64,000 bases of DNA, taken from contig NC_092497.1 in NCBI RefSeq assembly GCF_047495875.1, positions 80,547,749 to 80,611,748 on the forward strand, written 5' to 3'. The position numbers were made by a program, and so were the translations under genes. This DNA is from Pithys albifrons albifrons (lineage: Eukaryota > Chordata > Aves > Passeriformes > Thamnophilidae). This document shows, in pieces, positions 50,144-62,098 of this stretch (positions are counted from its first letter, which is position 1; each line of letters opens with the position of its first letter). The notes under the pieces were generated by a model. The model made no database searches. It had not been told where the DNA came from and was given only the letters and a program-made list of their open reading frames with translations.

Positions 50144-50197
50144 GTGGCTACACTAGCTAATATATTCCTAGTGGCTACACTAGCTAATATATTCCTA
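50144..50197. repeat. Perfect two-copy tandem duplication, 27-bp unit
   Basis: The unit starting GTGGCTACACTAGCTAATAT and ending ATTCCTA occurs at 50144-50170 and again, identical, at 50171-50197. Identity implies a recent event or a variable-number locus. Confidence 0.95.
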
Positions 50198-50489
50198 AAC
50201 TATGTAAAAGGAAAATATGGGGTTTTGTTTCTCATGTCCAGTGGGCCTAAGTTACACCAAGGCTGTATTAAGTGGTTTGGAGAAATGCTTTGTAGCAGTA
50301 AGACTGTAAAGTGCTGCATTAGTATGTACAAATTTTACAGAAATAACATTATTGCAGGTTTCTAGAAACAGGTTGAACAAGAACCTCGCTGTAGTGATGG
50401 GGTGCACTGCTGACAGACTAGATCACCTCTCAAGATCCCTCCACAGGATCCCTTCTCTCATTTTTTGTAAAGAACCTGTCTTTTTCTCA

Positions 50490-50495
50490 CCTTCT

Positions 50496-50526
<31 letters not shown>

Positions 50527-51985
50527 CTTTTTTTTTTCTTTTCTTTTCTTTCTTCTTTTCTTTTCTTTTCTTTTCTTTTCTTTTCTTTTCTTTTCTTTTC
50601 TTTTCTTTTCTTTTCTTTTTCCTTTTCTTTTCTTTTTCCTTTTCTTCTCTTTTCTCTTCTCTTCTCTTCTCTTCTCTTTCTCTTCTCTTCTCTTCTCTTC
50701 TCTCTTCTCTTCTCTTCTCTTCTCTTCTCTTCTCTCCTCTCCTCTCCTCTCCTCTCCTCTCCTCTCCTCTCCTCTCCTCTCCTCTCCTCTCCTCTCCTCT
50801 CCTCTCCTCTCCTCTCCTCTCCTCTCCTCTCCTCTCCTCCTCCTCTCCTCTCTTCTCTTCTCTTCTCTTCTCTTCTCTTCTCTTCTCTTCTCTTCTCTTC
50901 TCTTCTCTTCTCTTCTCTTCTCTTCTCTTCTCTTCTCTTCTCTTCTCTTCTCTTCTCTTCTCTTCTCTTCTCTTCTCTCTCTCCTCTCCTCTCCTCTCCT
51001 CTCCTCTCCTCTCCTCTCCTCTCCTCTCCTCTCCTCTCCTCTCTCTCTCCTCTCCTCTCCTCTCCTCTCCTCTCCTCTCCTCTCCTCTCCTCTCCTCTCC
51101 TCTCCTCTCCTCTCCTCTCCTCTCCTCTCCTCTCCTCTCCTCTCCTCTCCTCTCCTCTCCTCTCCTCTCCTCTTCTTCCCTTCCCTTCCCTTCCCTTCCC
51201 TTCCCTTCCCTTCCCTTCCCTTCCCTTCCCTTCCCTTCCCTTCCCTTCCCTTCCCTTCCCTTCCCTTCCCTTCCCTTCCCTTCCCTTCCCTTCCCTTCCC
51301 TTCCCTTCCCTTCCCTTCCCTTCCCTTCCCTTCCCTTCCCTTCCCTTCCCTTCCCTTCCCTTCCCTTCCCTTCCCTTCCCTGAGCTTCCCTGAGCTTCCC
51401 TGAGCTTCCCTGAGCTTCCCTGAGCTTCCCTTCCCTGAGCTTCCCTTCCCTTCCCTTCCCTCCCCTCCCCTCCCCTTCCCTCCCCTCCCCTCCCCTCCCC
51501 TCCCCTCCCCTTCCCTTCCCTTCCCTTCCCTTCCCTTCCCTTCCCTTCCCTTCCCTTCCCTTCCCTTCCCTTCCCTTCCCTTCCCTTCCCTTCCCTTCCC
51601 TTCCCTTCCCTTCCCTTCCCTTCCCTTCCCTTCCCTTCCCTTCCCTTCCCTTCCCTTCCCTTCCCTTCCCTTCCCTTCCCTTCCCTTCCCTTCCCTTCCC
51701 TTCCCTTCCCTCCCCTCCCCTCCCCAAACCTCCCCTCCCCAAACCTCCCCTCCCCAAACCTCCCCTCCCCAAACCTCCCCTCCCCAAACCTCCCCAAACC
51801 TCCCCAAACCTTACCTTCCCAAACCTTCCCTTCCTTCCAAATTCCTTCCAAATTCCTTCCGAATTCTGAATTCCTTCCTTCCTTCCTTTCCTTCCAAATT
51901 GCTTCCAAATTCCTTCCTTCCTTCTGAATTCCTTCCTTCCGAATTCCTTCCTTCCAAATTCCTTCCTTCCAAATTCCTTCTTTTC
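50490..51985. repeat. 1.5-kb layered polypyrimidine satellite
   Basis: The tract is almost pure C/T on the + strand and built from successive zones of related 5-bp units. TTTTC runs from about 50.49 to 50.64 kb, then alternating TCTTC and CTCTC blocks to 51.17 kb, then CCCTT/TTCCC to 51.38 kb. A TGAGCTTCCC decamer zone occupies about 51.38-51.44 kb, followed by CCCCT, then CCCTT again to 51.71 kb. A CTCCCCAAAC zone runs to about 51.80 kb, then TTCCTTCC/AAATTCC units. The very long open frames (340 to 470 codons) on both strands are low-complexity artefacts of a repeat without stops, not genes. Assembly of such a tract may be inexact. Confidence 0.96.
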
Positions 51986-54900
51986 TTCTTTCCCTTTACT
52001 TCACAAGACTCTTCTCTCCTCTTGAAGTGAATCAAGGTAGAAAGGGCAGAATTTTCCATAAAATTTGCTTTTAAATTTGTTATAGTGAGGATACCAAGGA
52101 CAGATACAAAACTGGATGCAGGTGGCAATCACCCCAAAGACTGAGGTGAACGGAGAGAGTGCCTGACTACAGACAAAACATCTTGGGCATGTGTGGCAGC
52201 AGCCTGTGAACAGATTTTATGGTGAAACTTTACATCAATTGTGTTATTTCACAGCAGACAAACACCTTTTCCTTCATGTGTATCTTTGCTAAGGAAATTT
52301 TGTTTGAACTTTAGATAGGAGCCCAGTCATCATTTGGTGTCTGTTAATGCTATTCCCTGAGTCTAAAAAGAGACAGATTTATTTTTGCAGTCTGCAGGTT
52401 TGACTCCATAATTTTATCTTAGAAATGGAGAAAATTGTTTTACCTGGTCTGTCAGATGGTTTTGGTGAATTGTTATTAGTAAATAAGTGTTATTTTTGAA
52501 AGTGGCCATGTTAATTATGCAGGAAAGCTTTAGGAGATGAGGTAATACTAAGCACCATGAGCTGTTCCTTGTTTTTAATGACTGATGTTTCACCTGAAAA
52601 TCTGGCCTGAAAATCTCTTCTTCCAGTTCTTAGGAATGCAGGTTATTCTGAAGGAGCTGAAGTAAATGCTCCAGGGCTTCGAGAACCACAGAGAAAAAAA
52701 CATAATTCTTTCAGAGAAAATCTCAGCAAAACAAGCAATATGATTCTGAAGTTATTTTAAACACCTTTTTTAAATAAAAAAATCATGGGAAAATAATACT
52801 GTTTTATAAGGTTCTTTCCCCCCTCCAAAGTGTCATTTATTGCTTTTGGGTTCTTTGTCCCTCTTTCTTTCAAACATTTTATATGCCTGCCAATAAAGGG
52901 GGAATATTATACCCTGGAATTTTCCTGTATATGTTAAAACAGTACTGGGCAAAATGGTACTGGAACAACAACTAATAGCATTCTTAAGATAGGGTCAATC
53001 AATTCCAGAGGAGGCTATTTACTGGATTATATGCAATCCTCTTGGAAGAAGAAAATCTCTCAAGAGCTCTGAGTTTGACAAACGCCTTTTCCATCATCTG
53101 GTTAGAATTTTTGTGTCAGTTAGCTTGCAGCCCTGCTATTTTCTCCGCATGTGTTCTACAAACTGTGGAGAGGGTGCACTTGTTATTTTGAAGGAGTGAG
53201 AAGTGAGATGCAATTATGGGGGCCTAAGTACACAAGAGATAGAAACTCCTTCCTGCTCTGAGGCAGCTGATCAGATCTGCATCCAAGTATTTGAAAAGAA
53301 GACTTAGCAGCCTATGAGCCTCATTTGTTTATTTAGAAAGAAACCATTGTATCATTTGGTTATTCTGACCAGGCGTGCAAAGCAAGTGCTGGCTTTGATA
53401 TGATGAATTTCAATAACATCCAGTCTGTGTTCAAGTCAAGTGGCTTCATATTGTGCTGCCTCTTGACATATATCAAGTCCTGTGCAAGCTTGCCAACCTC
53501 TTTCAAATGTACTTCTGACATTTCAGTGCAGTTTGAACCTAGATATCAAATAAAGTTATGTTTGAATGGGAGTGATTTTTTGTAATTCTGCATTTTATAC
53601 TTCTTTGGCCTAATCTGTTTAATTGAGATCTGTTCCTTGGCTGGCTGCCAGTATGAGCAGACCATGTAGATAGCAGATTGGTTTACCTATGTATTACAGA
53701 AAGACTTTTTTTTTCACAATCTTGGCTTTGGACTTGCATATGAAGCTAGTATTGGTTCAAGAAAATGTGCCCAAACTCCAAGTATTTATCATTAGTCTCT
53801 CAATATGTTTTATTTTTCAACATATAAATGTGGCAGTTGACAAATTTAAATTATTTATTCAGTAAAGCCTATGTAAGTGTCTGACCTGAGCACTATTTCC
53901 ATGTTTCCATCCTTAAGATCAGAGAAATCAACACTGACATTTTCACTTTCTAAGATATTGAACAGCTAAGTGTGCAGTGGCAGAACTAAGGGGCCCTCAG
54001 CCACCTTGACTACAGACTCATACCAGCTGAGGTGAAAGTTTTATACCATTTTAACTCTGACAAGTTTGAAGTATCTGTAAAACTCTTTCCTTGTGATTCT
54101 GAATGCTGAGTATCTTAAAGGACCTGATTTACAACTAAATTTAAACTCTAAGCTAAACACTTTAGTCTGAATCTCCTAGGAAGATGCTTTGTAAACATGG
54201 AGGAATCCATTTTGGAGCATCCCATCTGACAAACGGGTTTGAATCCTGCCAGCACAGAACTTAGGCCATGAGAAACACCTCACTTTCATTCAAAATCTTC
54301 CAAAATCAGCTGGTCTCCAGGACACCTCTCACACCTTCCCTTGAGATAAATGCTACTGGAAAGGAAGATGATGCAAATGAATCAATGATCCTGACACACT
54401 TGCAGCTACTCATCGCCCACCAACCCTTGCCAGGCAGCTTCCTCAAGCCCCTGCCCTGACTAATGCAATGGGTCAATGCCTTAAATATTGCACACTGTTT
54501 GCCATTACTTGCAAATTTAGCCTGGAAAAAAACCCACTCTTTTTGAAAACTGAAGGAGACCACGAGGCCTGCAAACCTGTGTGGGGTGATATGCAAACAG
54601 CAATACTATGCTTATTTAAAGAACTTACTATTAACTTGCTTTAACCTCTACCTGAATAGAAATTCTCAGTTAATCCATTCTATACTGAATAGAAAGATGA
54701 AGAAACTGAATCCTTGCCCAAGTACAAAATGAACTCATCCTGTGAATACATCCCTCTCCTTGCAAATATTCAAGCATTCCTACAGGATGGAGCAAACCAA
54801 TTGAGTTCAAGCAGGGTTTCCTCCCTCTCATTCATCCCACTGCTGCCTCCTACTCCTCCAAGCTCAGCTGGATCCAGGTACCTGTGGCTCTAGAAACACT

Positions 54901-57285
54901 GAGCTAATATCTGTCTGCCAGCTTTCCCAGCAGAAACTGCTCCCACTCTTACCTTTGGCTGCAAGATTTCAGCAAGCCTCTGAAGACAATGACATCACAG
55001 GAACTCTTAAACCTCCTTCTGACCTAAGGTCGAACATTTGAAATTGGGTGGAGCAAAAATCTAAAAGAAGGTGGCAGCTGATTCTGCTGCTGGGATCATA
55101 GGGCATTGCTTTGTCCTTATACGGAGAAATGCAGATTTTTATCTCTCAATAGTTCTTAGTCCCAAACCAGGGAACTACGTGTTTCACTGTTAACATGCAG
55201 GATTTCTTAAAACCAATTCCTTCTCTGTGCTGTATCCCATAGAAATGCTACCAGCATGACTATTCTTCTGTTGGGCATTACCTACTGCCTAGGAGATCAA
55301 GGGAAGCCACAGCCTTCAGCGTCTGAGCTGATCATCCATATGATTATAGGTCTCACCAAAAAGGGTAAAAATTAGCCGAAATGTGTACTACATGTCACCC
55401 AGCCAAAGTCAACAGGACTGATGGCAAGTCTGCACCTGACTTTTGCTGTCTAGGTGGACAATGTTAGCTCAATACTCTCTTCCTACAGGCACTTAATGGT
55501 TTTTATATTCTTGTTTTCTTATTGCTCCTAGAGAAAAAATTGAAGTTTGCTATTACGGCTCACTATTTCCCCATGTAACAGTTCACTCATAAACATAGGT
55601 GTGAAGTCACATTAAAAACATATTTGAATTTAACAAATACAGTGGGACTAGCTATATTTTTCCTTACTTGGTACATTCATGTTCAAAACATTTTATAAAT
55701 GTAAACCCTTTCAACTCAATTGTGAGACACAAATAGTCTATTCATGCCCTCATTTCATCAGAGAAGAAACTAGTCAAAGATGGTATGCCTGAAACACTCA
55801 CAGGAGGAAATATTAGTATGCTTATGGAAAAAACATCCTGAAATCTCTTCACCCTGTCTACTAGGTATTAGGCAATGCTTCCCATCAACCCAAATGGAAC
55901 TATAGACAGGGAATGTCATCAGAAAATTTTGCAAAATACGTCATGGTACAAACAAAGACAATGTCATTTTCTGACTATATCCCACTAGTAAAAAAATCTC
56001 TCTTCAATCTGGAAAGACTACTTCCAACAACAATAATGACCCAGAGTAATTTCTACCATTGTAAAGTGGATACATAATGTTTGCCAATACTTCAACACTT
56101 TTTCATTCCAAGTGCTAAGATATTTCAACTGGCCCTTGGAAAACTAGGAAAATGCCATAAACTGGGATTTCAATAACTAAATCAGGCAGAGGTATAAATA
56201 ATACACACTTCTGAGAGTAGTAAGAGAGCCAAAATTTTTGATGGGCTTCATAAATGTGGCTCCTTGAAAGGCTTATGGGACCCTAATGGTCTAAATTAAT
56301 TACACACATCCATAAATATGAGCAACCTGATGAAGCTACCAGCATTCAAGCAGCAGGAAAGCTGCCTGATTACAGAGTAGCTTTAGATGAGTAAATGACC
56401 AGGTACATAGTTTTGGAAAGGTGTTGAGGTTGGTGAGGCTAGGGTTAGGGCTAAGTCTAGCAGCAAAGGAAGTTGTCATCCCAGCAGACTTGTCTGTGAG
56501 CAAGGAGATCAGACGGAAAGATGGGTGGCTGTGCAGACATGGGAAAGAGAAATTGGAAAAGGATCAAATCTAGACTCTCTGAGTGAGAACTAACCACAGA
56601 AATCCAGCAAAAAATGCTTGTTTATGTTTTGTTTTCACACTTGAAACCATGTAGAAATATGACTTAGGACTCCAAGGAAAAGAAGAGTAAACAAATTTAA
56701 ATTCTGCACTTCACATGGCTCATGACCACCTTAAAAACAGAACTGCAGGGCAAATATGCCACACATTGGAAATAAGCACTGTTTAATCTCTCAAGGATTT
56801 TCTCTGTGAGTAGATCAGAACTTTGCTTGCAGATTTGATTTTGCAAACTGACTCCTTTTGAACATGGATCCTTTACCTTGCTTTGCTTTCCATAATGTAG
56901 CATTATCTTATGTGTGTTGTTTATCTGTAAGTAATCCCTCAAGCTTGTATAAATACACCTATTTGCGTAGTGTGCTGGAGCAGAGCTGTGCATGTTATAA
57001 CAGCTGGCATTCAACTGTCTAGTGAGTAAACATTATGTCCAGGGGTTAAAGTGGACTGGAATGGTTCCAGCTTACATCTGTTAGAAAGCTGCTAGGTTAA
57101 ATATTTGGTTCTTTTCCCTTTGAAAAGGTAAAGCACGTCTAAAAATTGAACAAAACCAGTTTGTTATAACCATCTTGAGAAAAGCTGTATCTGTGGCAGC
57201 CTGCTTCATCATTTCACTCTTTCACTACTTGCTCCTGTGGTAAAATGTCCTCTAAACGTCAGAGAACATGGACTTTAACTTTAAA
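51986..57285. other. Unannotated interval
   Basis: About 5.3 kb without a recognised gene, RNA or mobile element. Open frames are under 106 codons with no named domain. Confidence 0.45.
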
Positions 57286-57298
57286 TGCACTTGGTGTA

Positions 57299-57599
57299 TG
57301 GTCAGGCTTCGTGACTGAAGATTTGGGAAGGGCTCTCTCCACGTGGGTCTGCTCTTCCAGCCTGCACAGTGGATTTTAGGTGAGGCACAGTGTGAATGGA
57401 ACTGGCCCCACCGTTTAAGTCCTAAGGTCCATCTGCCATGGCTGAGCAAGCTTGGACAGTGACAGTGAAGTCCTCAGGACTAGAACCTACAGCCCCCGGT
57501 ATTCTCAGGAGGTCTCTCATCCAAGTACTAACCAGGCCTGACTCTGTTTAGCTTCCAAGATCTGACAGGATCGGGTGTCAGGGAGGCATTTAACTGCCT
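57299..57599 (-). mobile_element. Composite SINE: 5S rRNA head + RTE leader + RTE tail
   Basis: A 301-bp retroposon on the minus strand, bounded by a 13-bp target duplication: TGCACTTGGTGTA at 57286-57298 and TGCACTAGGTGTA at 57600-57612, one mismatch. It has three parts, 5' to 3'. First, 57599-57486 is a 5S rRNA-like head. Second, 57485-57337 matches the RTE derivative's leader at 18540-18681 (CTGTCCAAGC, GTGGGGCCAGTTC, TGTGCCTCACC blocks). Third, 57336-57299 matches the common RTE tail (CCCTTCCCAAATCTTC...GAAGCC). The 5S head keeps recognisable internal RNA polymerase III control sequence, expected to drive SINE transcription, and the tail would recruit the RTE reverse transcriptase. That role is inferred. 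One copy is present in this window. Confidence 0.85.
57486..57599 (-). pseudogene. 5S rRNA-derived sequence (SINE head)
   Basis: The minus strand matches vertebrate 5S rRNA along nearly its whole length, most clearly GAAGCTAAACAGAGTCAGGC, CTGGTTAGTACTTGGATG and AGAGACC...GAATACCGGG. Differences are mainly G-to-A or C-to-T transitions plus a diverged first 20 bases. It is not a functional 5S gene. It lacks the T-run terminator and runs straight into RTE-derived sequence inside one target duplication. The A-box region around TAAACAGAGTCAGGCCTGG is still recognisable. Confidence 0.9.
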
Positions 57600-57612
57600 T
57601 GCACTAGGTGTA

Positions 57613-60600
57613 TACCACATAAATTCAGCGTAATACAAGCTACATGAGAGAGTTAGCAAAATACATAAACATGTCAAAGACTGTTGTCAGATGATATGCT
57701 GGTACTACAGGATTCTCTGACCCATTCTGATGGCTCCTATTCACAGTTCAGAGCTGGATCTGCCTCCGTGGCAGGTCAGGGTGATAGTGGGCTTGGTAGT
57801 CCCCACTGACACACATGCAAGCTGTGAAAAGATGCAGCTACAGAGAAAGACCCCTTTGCTAAGTCAGGGTGCTTTAAGTGATGGGAGGATTTATGAATAG
57901 GGAGAAAGGAAGTAGGGGAGTTGGGCTGCAAGTGCCTGGTCTATGTGGAGGGGACAAACCACATCCTTCAGAATGGGAAAATGTAAGCAATCATGGGGCA
58001 TGAAACAGAGGACACTGAGAGGACACTTCATTCTCACAAAAAGGATAACGCATTTCTCATAATTTTCTATATCACAAAATTATTTATACAGTTAGTATTT
58101 GTCAATCTTGGAAGTAACCTGTATAAAGAAATACAGGTTTTACATGTGTCTGGTTGTTCTAGTTACTAGGACAGGAAACTTTTATTCCTGTAAATAAAAA
58201 TTACAACATTCACCCAACATAGGAATTGTATTGTAATCCAGAGATAAAAATGTTCTTCTTTTTTCCCATTTCTTTTACACTTTCGTATTGATACTGCATG
58301 CCATCAAGAGTTGTTATGAGTTCCATATCCAACTGCCTTCACACTGTTGTGTGAGATTTTCTTCCAGGCTCAGACCAATTCTGTGTACATCAGTGGGAGG
58401 ACTTGTGTTTCATCTGAACCACTGGAAGATGGAATAGCTCTTTAATAGCTGAAAAATTAGAATATCATTATCAGGCACTCTACCAGATTTCACAATGACA
58501 GATGCAGTCTCTTAGTAGTTTCCATCATACCATTACCAGTGACCTTTTACCTTGCTCTTGGTGTGACCAAGGAACCCTCCAACAAAAGAAGTGATCCTCA
58601 AAGCTACCATGGGATAACTCTGGACACTCTAGACATCTGCAAAGAGCTCAAAGGATTAGCCCAATATATTCAAAATTGTCTGCTCATGTTGATGTGCTCT
58701 GCATTTGCCCAGAAACCAAAGACAAGAAGAGATGGTCTATTTTAAGGCCAAACAACAGCCACCAGGGCTAGATCTTGGACAAGGTGCCTAACTTTCAGAC
58801 TACTAAAATCTATGATTACCTGGACCTCATTGCCTGTACTTGGCAACTCCGAAACAGAGAAGGATTGCATTGCCAGCAGCTCAACTAGATGAGTGCTGGG
58901 AATACAATGTGCTGGACCTGTACATGTACAATTTCAAGGGGGATACTGATGTAATAACCATCACCTTATTGCTTTGTGGCTTTTCTTACTTTATAAATCT
59001 TTTATATAATAACTGCAAAAAGACTTGGTACCTACACAATACTGGGACTTGAAAAGGCTTTGTGTTCCTTTCAAAATTACTTTTATACACAAACTGTGTT
59101 TGAAAAAACGAAATTTGAACCTTGACAATATAATTATTTCAGTAATTCACATTTTGCTCTTTAAAAAGTTTACATTGTCCAAAAATGGATCAAACTCAGT
59201 ATTATGTGACTAGTTTCCAATTCTACACTACAGTATTGAATACTGAGACAGATCAGAAAGATGACACTCAGTAGAAAGACAACTGATTAATGAAATTGCT
59301 CCAGTAATAGCCGAGAAAAAGAAGCGTGTTCCAGGAAAAGACATCAAGATGCCCTATTCTGTCTTGCAATTGATGTAATTGAAAAAGAAAATCAGTATTG
59401 TTGTATTGTTCTGATGATAATATTTCCTGTATAGCCTCCATCTTCTCATGAAAAACAATGTGAAATCAGTTTTCAGTTTTTACAGAAAAAAAACCCAACA
59501 ACAAAAATTGAATTAGAGAAAACTACAGAACTGAAGTCAGGGACTAAGATTTTATTTTTGCCACCTGTTTTTTTTACCAATTTATGTAATCTTTCTAATT
59601 TCTAAAAATCTTGTCTTCGTGTTAAAACAAACAAACACAAACAAACAAACAAACAAACAAACAACAAAATCCAAACAGTCTTTTCCAAATGTCTTAACCT
59701 TTGTTTACAAGGAGCTGAACAGCCAGAGAAATTAGCATCACAGAAAGGCTTTTCAGCAAACAAAGTGTTACTGGAAACTGGGGCTTTATCCAACAAAATA
59801 TGACTTAATCAGCAGAGTTGAGGCACAAGGATGAAGACACTCGGATCAGGGAAAGATGAAACACAGGAAGTAATGCATAACTGATTTCCACGGGGACTCT
59901 CATTCTACCTGCCTCAGGGTAACAAGGGAAAGAGAAAGAAACATAAAAAGAAGACAGAATTAAATGTGGCCATGAGCAGGATAAAGGCAAGACAAAACAG
60001 CAAAAAGGTCAACAGCACATAATTATCTATCTTTGGATAGGATGCCAAATAAGTGATCACACTCAGCTTTCCGAAAATCATAAGCTAGCTTAATTCATGA
60101 ATGATCTACTGAGATACTTTGCAAATGCTAAATAACCTTCTCTGGCTGATCTGGTTTCAATTATAATTAAATGCTACCATCTGCATGAGATGGTTCATGG
60201 TGTCCTTTGTGCCAAATGTGATGGAATTACTCTTGTCTCTACATCTCTTGGCAGTTACTTCTCCAAGATTGAGATGCTGACTTGCCTTTGTTCAGAGTCT
60301 ACCAACATAAGCTTTACTCAACTCTGGCCAAGCACTATTGTGCAAGCTGAGTCTTATTTGTACAACTCAGGATACAGCAGTGAACTACAGTTTAACCAAG
60401 CTGAAGGCCAAAAAAAGTGCCAAGTTATCACACACCCTCAGTTGCATGAGAAAAAATCTAACATCTTACACAGCAGAAAGCCCCTGCATCCCCCTAACTT
60501 GTGGATATACCATACCGTGTGTATGTAATATTTTCTTGTCTTAGTCTACCTGGGTTACTCAAAATACAAAAGATATTAACTCTAGATATGTTATCAAAAA

Positions 60601-60897
60601 ATGGACACCACAGATCAAGCAACCTGACTCTGACTTTTGAAGCTGTCCTTGTCTTCTGTACCAAAGCTTCCTTAAGGCTCACAGGACTTCAGCAATATAC
60701 AGGATTTAACCTCGCAAAATCATGTCCTCAGTGTGCCCTTCCTATAAAATTTTTGGTATAGCTACTCGCTGCAGTAGATTCATGGGGAAGCAATCAGCCT
60801 ATTCCAAGTGATTTCTGAATCAGTGTTCAGGACAAACTCATGAGGTGAAACACCTAAACCAGACTGACACCTTAGACTTTGATAGGAAGTAACTTTA
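57613..60897. other. Unannotated interval
   Basis: No gene or transposon was recognised. A (CAAA)n run is at about 59.63-59.67 kb. Open frames are under 115 codons and have no recognisable domain. Confidence 0.45.
59626..59666. repeat. (CAAA)n microsatellite
   Basis: About ten AAAC/CAAA units with one interruption. Confidence 0.9.
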
Positions 60898-61300
60898 TGT
60901 CTTGGGTTGAGCTGGCAAAATGACAACTGCCCAATCCAGAAGTTAGTTTCCCTGTCCAAGCTGAAAAAAGGGAGAAGGAAAAAACCCTTCAAACTAGGTT
61001 TATGCTTAAACTAACTACATGTATTTCACAAGTTAGGTATAACAACAAAATTCCACTTCCCACCAAAACCAGATTCCATCACTCTAGGTCTATAAGCACC
61101 CCAAAAGACACCCACCAAGAAACAGAAATTATAATAACAAAATGTTTCTACTTCCCTGAATTCAAACAAAAGACAAGTAGCGGCAGCAGCAGGAGCAGGG
61201 CCTAATCCAGCAAGACAAGAGCTGCATGTCTTGTCTCTATTTCACAAGCCTGACCCAAAAACAGTTCTGAAAATGTTGATCAGAGTATGTTTTCATCTGT
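60898..61300 (-). mobile_element. LTR-like block related to those at 8.8 and 12.5 kb
   Basis: Starts TGTCTTGGGTTGAGCTGG and then GCAAAATGACAACTGCCC. This parallels the + strand start of the LTR at 12477 (TGTC...CTGGCAAAATGCC) and the TGTCTTGG start at 8784. The following A-rich stretch with CCCCAAAAGACACCC also parallels those LTRs. The other end and the target duplication are not resolved, so the element may be truncated. Confidence 0.6.
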
Positions 61301-61532
61301 CTTCAATTATGCAAGTCAGCCACCGAAGACAAAAAAAGTCAACACTCTGTAACCAGCTTTCTGCATTCCATCACAGTACTCTAATCTTCTGAAACTAAAA
61401 AGTTCTGAGTCATTCCCAAAATCACAAGATGAGCTTAAAATTACAAGATTTAAAAAAATAGATTTGGGGGAACTTTAATTTATATGTTCAAGTGTTTGGG
61501 ATTTTTTCTGGGCTACCATGAGAATAGAAGCT

Positions 61533-61684
61533 CCTTTTTTTCTTTCTTTCCTTTTCTTTTCTTTTCTTTTCTTTTCTTTTCTTTTCTTTTCTTTTCTTTT
61601 CTTTTCTTTTCTTTTCTTTTCTTTTCTTTTCTTTTCTTTTCTTTTCTTTTCTTTTCTTTTCTTTTCTTTTCTTTTTTTCTTTTC

Positions 61685-61717
<33 letters not shown>

Positions 61718-61982
61718 CTTTTCTTTTCTTTTCTTTTCTTTTCTTTTCTTTTCTTTTCTTTTCTTTTCTTTTCTTTTTTCTTTTTTTCTTTTCTTTTCTT
61801 TTCTTTTCTTTTCTTTTCTTTTCTTTTCTTTCTTTTTTCTTTTCTTTTCTTCTCTTTTTTCTTTTCTTTTCTTTTCTTTTCTTTTCTTTTCTTTTCTTTT
61901 CTTTTCTTTTCTTTTCTTTTCTTTTCTTTTCTTTTCTTTTCTTTTCTTTTCTTTTCTTTTCTCTTTTCTTCTTTTCTCTTTT
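61533..61982. repeat. (TTTTC)n pyrimidine array
   Basis: About 450 bp of TTTTC units with occasional TTTTTTC and TTCTC variants. Phenylalanine/serine/leucine-rich and lysine/glutamate-rich frames over it are artefacts of the repeat. Confidence 0.96.
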
Positions 61983-62098
61983 CAGTATTTTTAGTATATT
62001 TAAGTATGAATTCAACAGATCTTATCTTCAAACTACCTGGCTGCCCTTATTATTTCTGCAGATTTTGAAATGTTTTCCCCAAACATTTACATTTTGTT
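61977..62098. repeat. Inverted-pair repeat, right copy
   Basis: Nearly identical to the reverse complement of 48184-48310 (TTTTAGTATATTTAAGTATG, TCAAACTACCTGGCTGCCCT, CCCCAAACATTTACATTTTG). It abuts the TTTTC array in the same relative arrangement as the left copy. Confidence 0.85.

Noticed and set aside
50352..51908. Open frames of 340 to 470 codons on both strands over the polypyrimidine tract
   Set aside because: They are translations of 5-bp repeats that contain no stop codon. Overlapping frames on both strands are equally open, and the products are pure low complexity.
57486..57599. A functional 5S rRNA gene
   Set aside because: It has many substitutions, a diverged 5' end and no T-run terminator, and it is fused to RTE sequence within one target duplication. 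It is a SINE head.
60891..61477. Possible 7-bp duplication AACTTTA around the LTR-like block at 60.9 kb
   Set aside because: The sequence before the right-hand copy is GATTTGGGGG, not a TG...CA type LTR end. The match is probably chance, so I left the right border open.
61484..62068. Long lysine/glutamate-rich and phenylalanine/serine/leucine-rich frames
   Set aside because: Same cause: the TTTTC array lacks stops.
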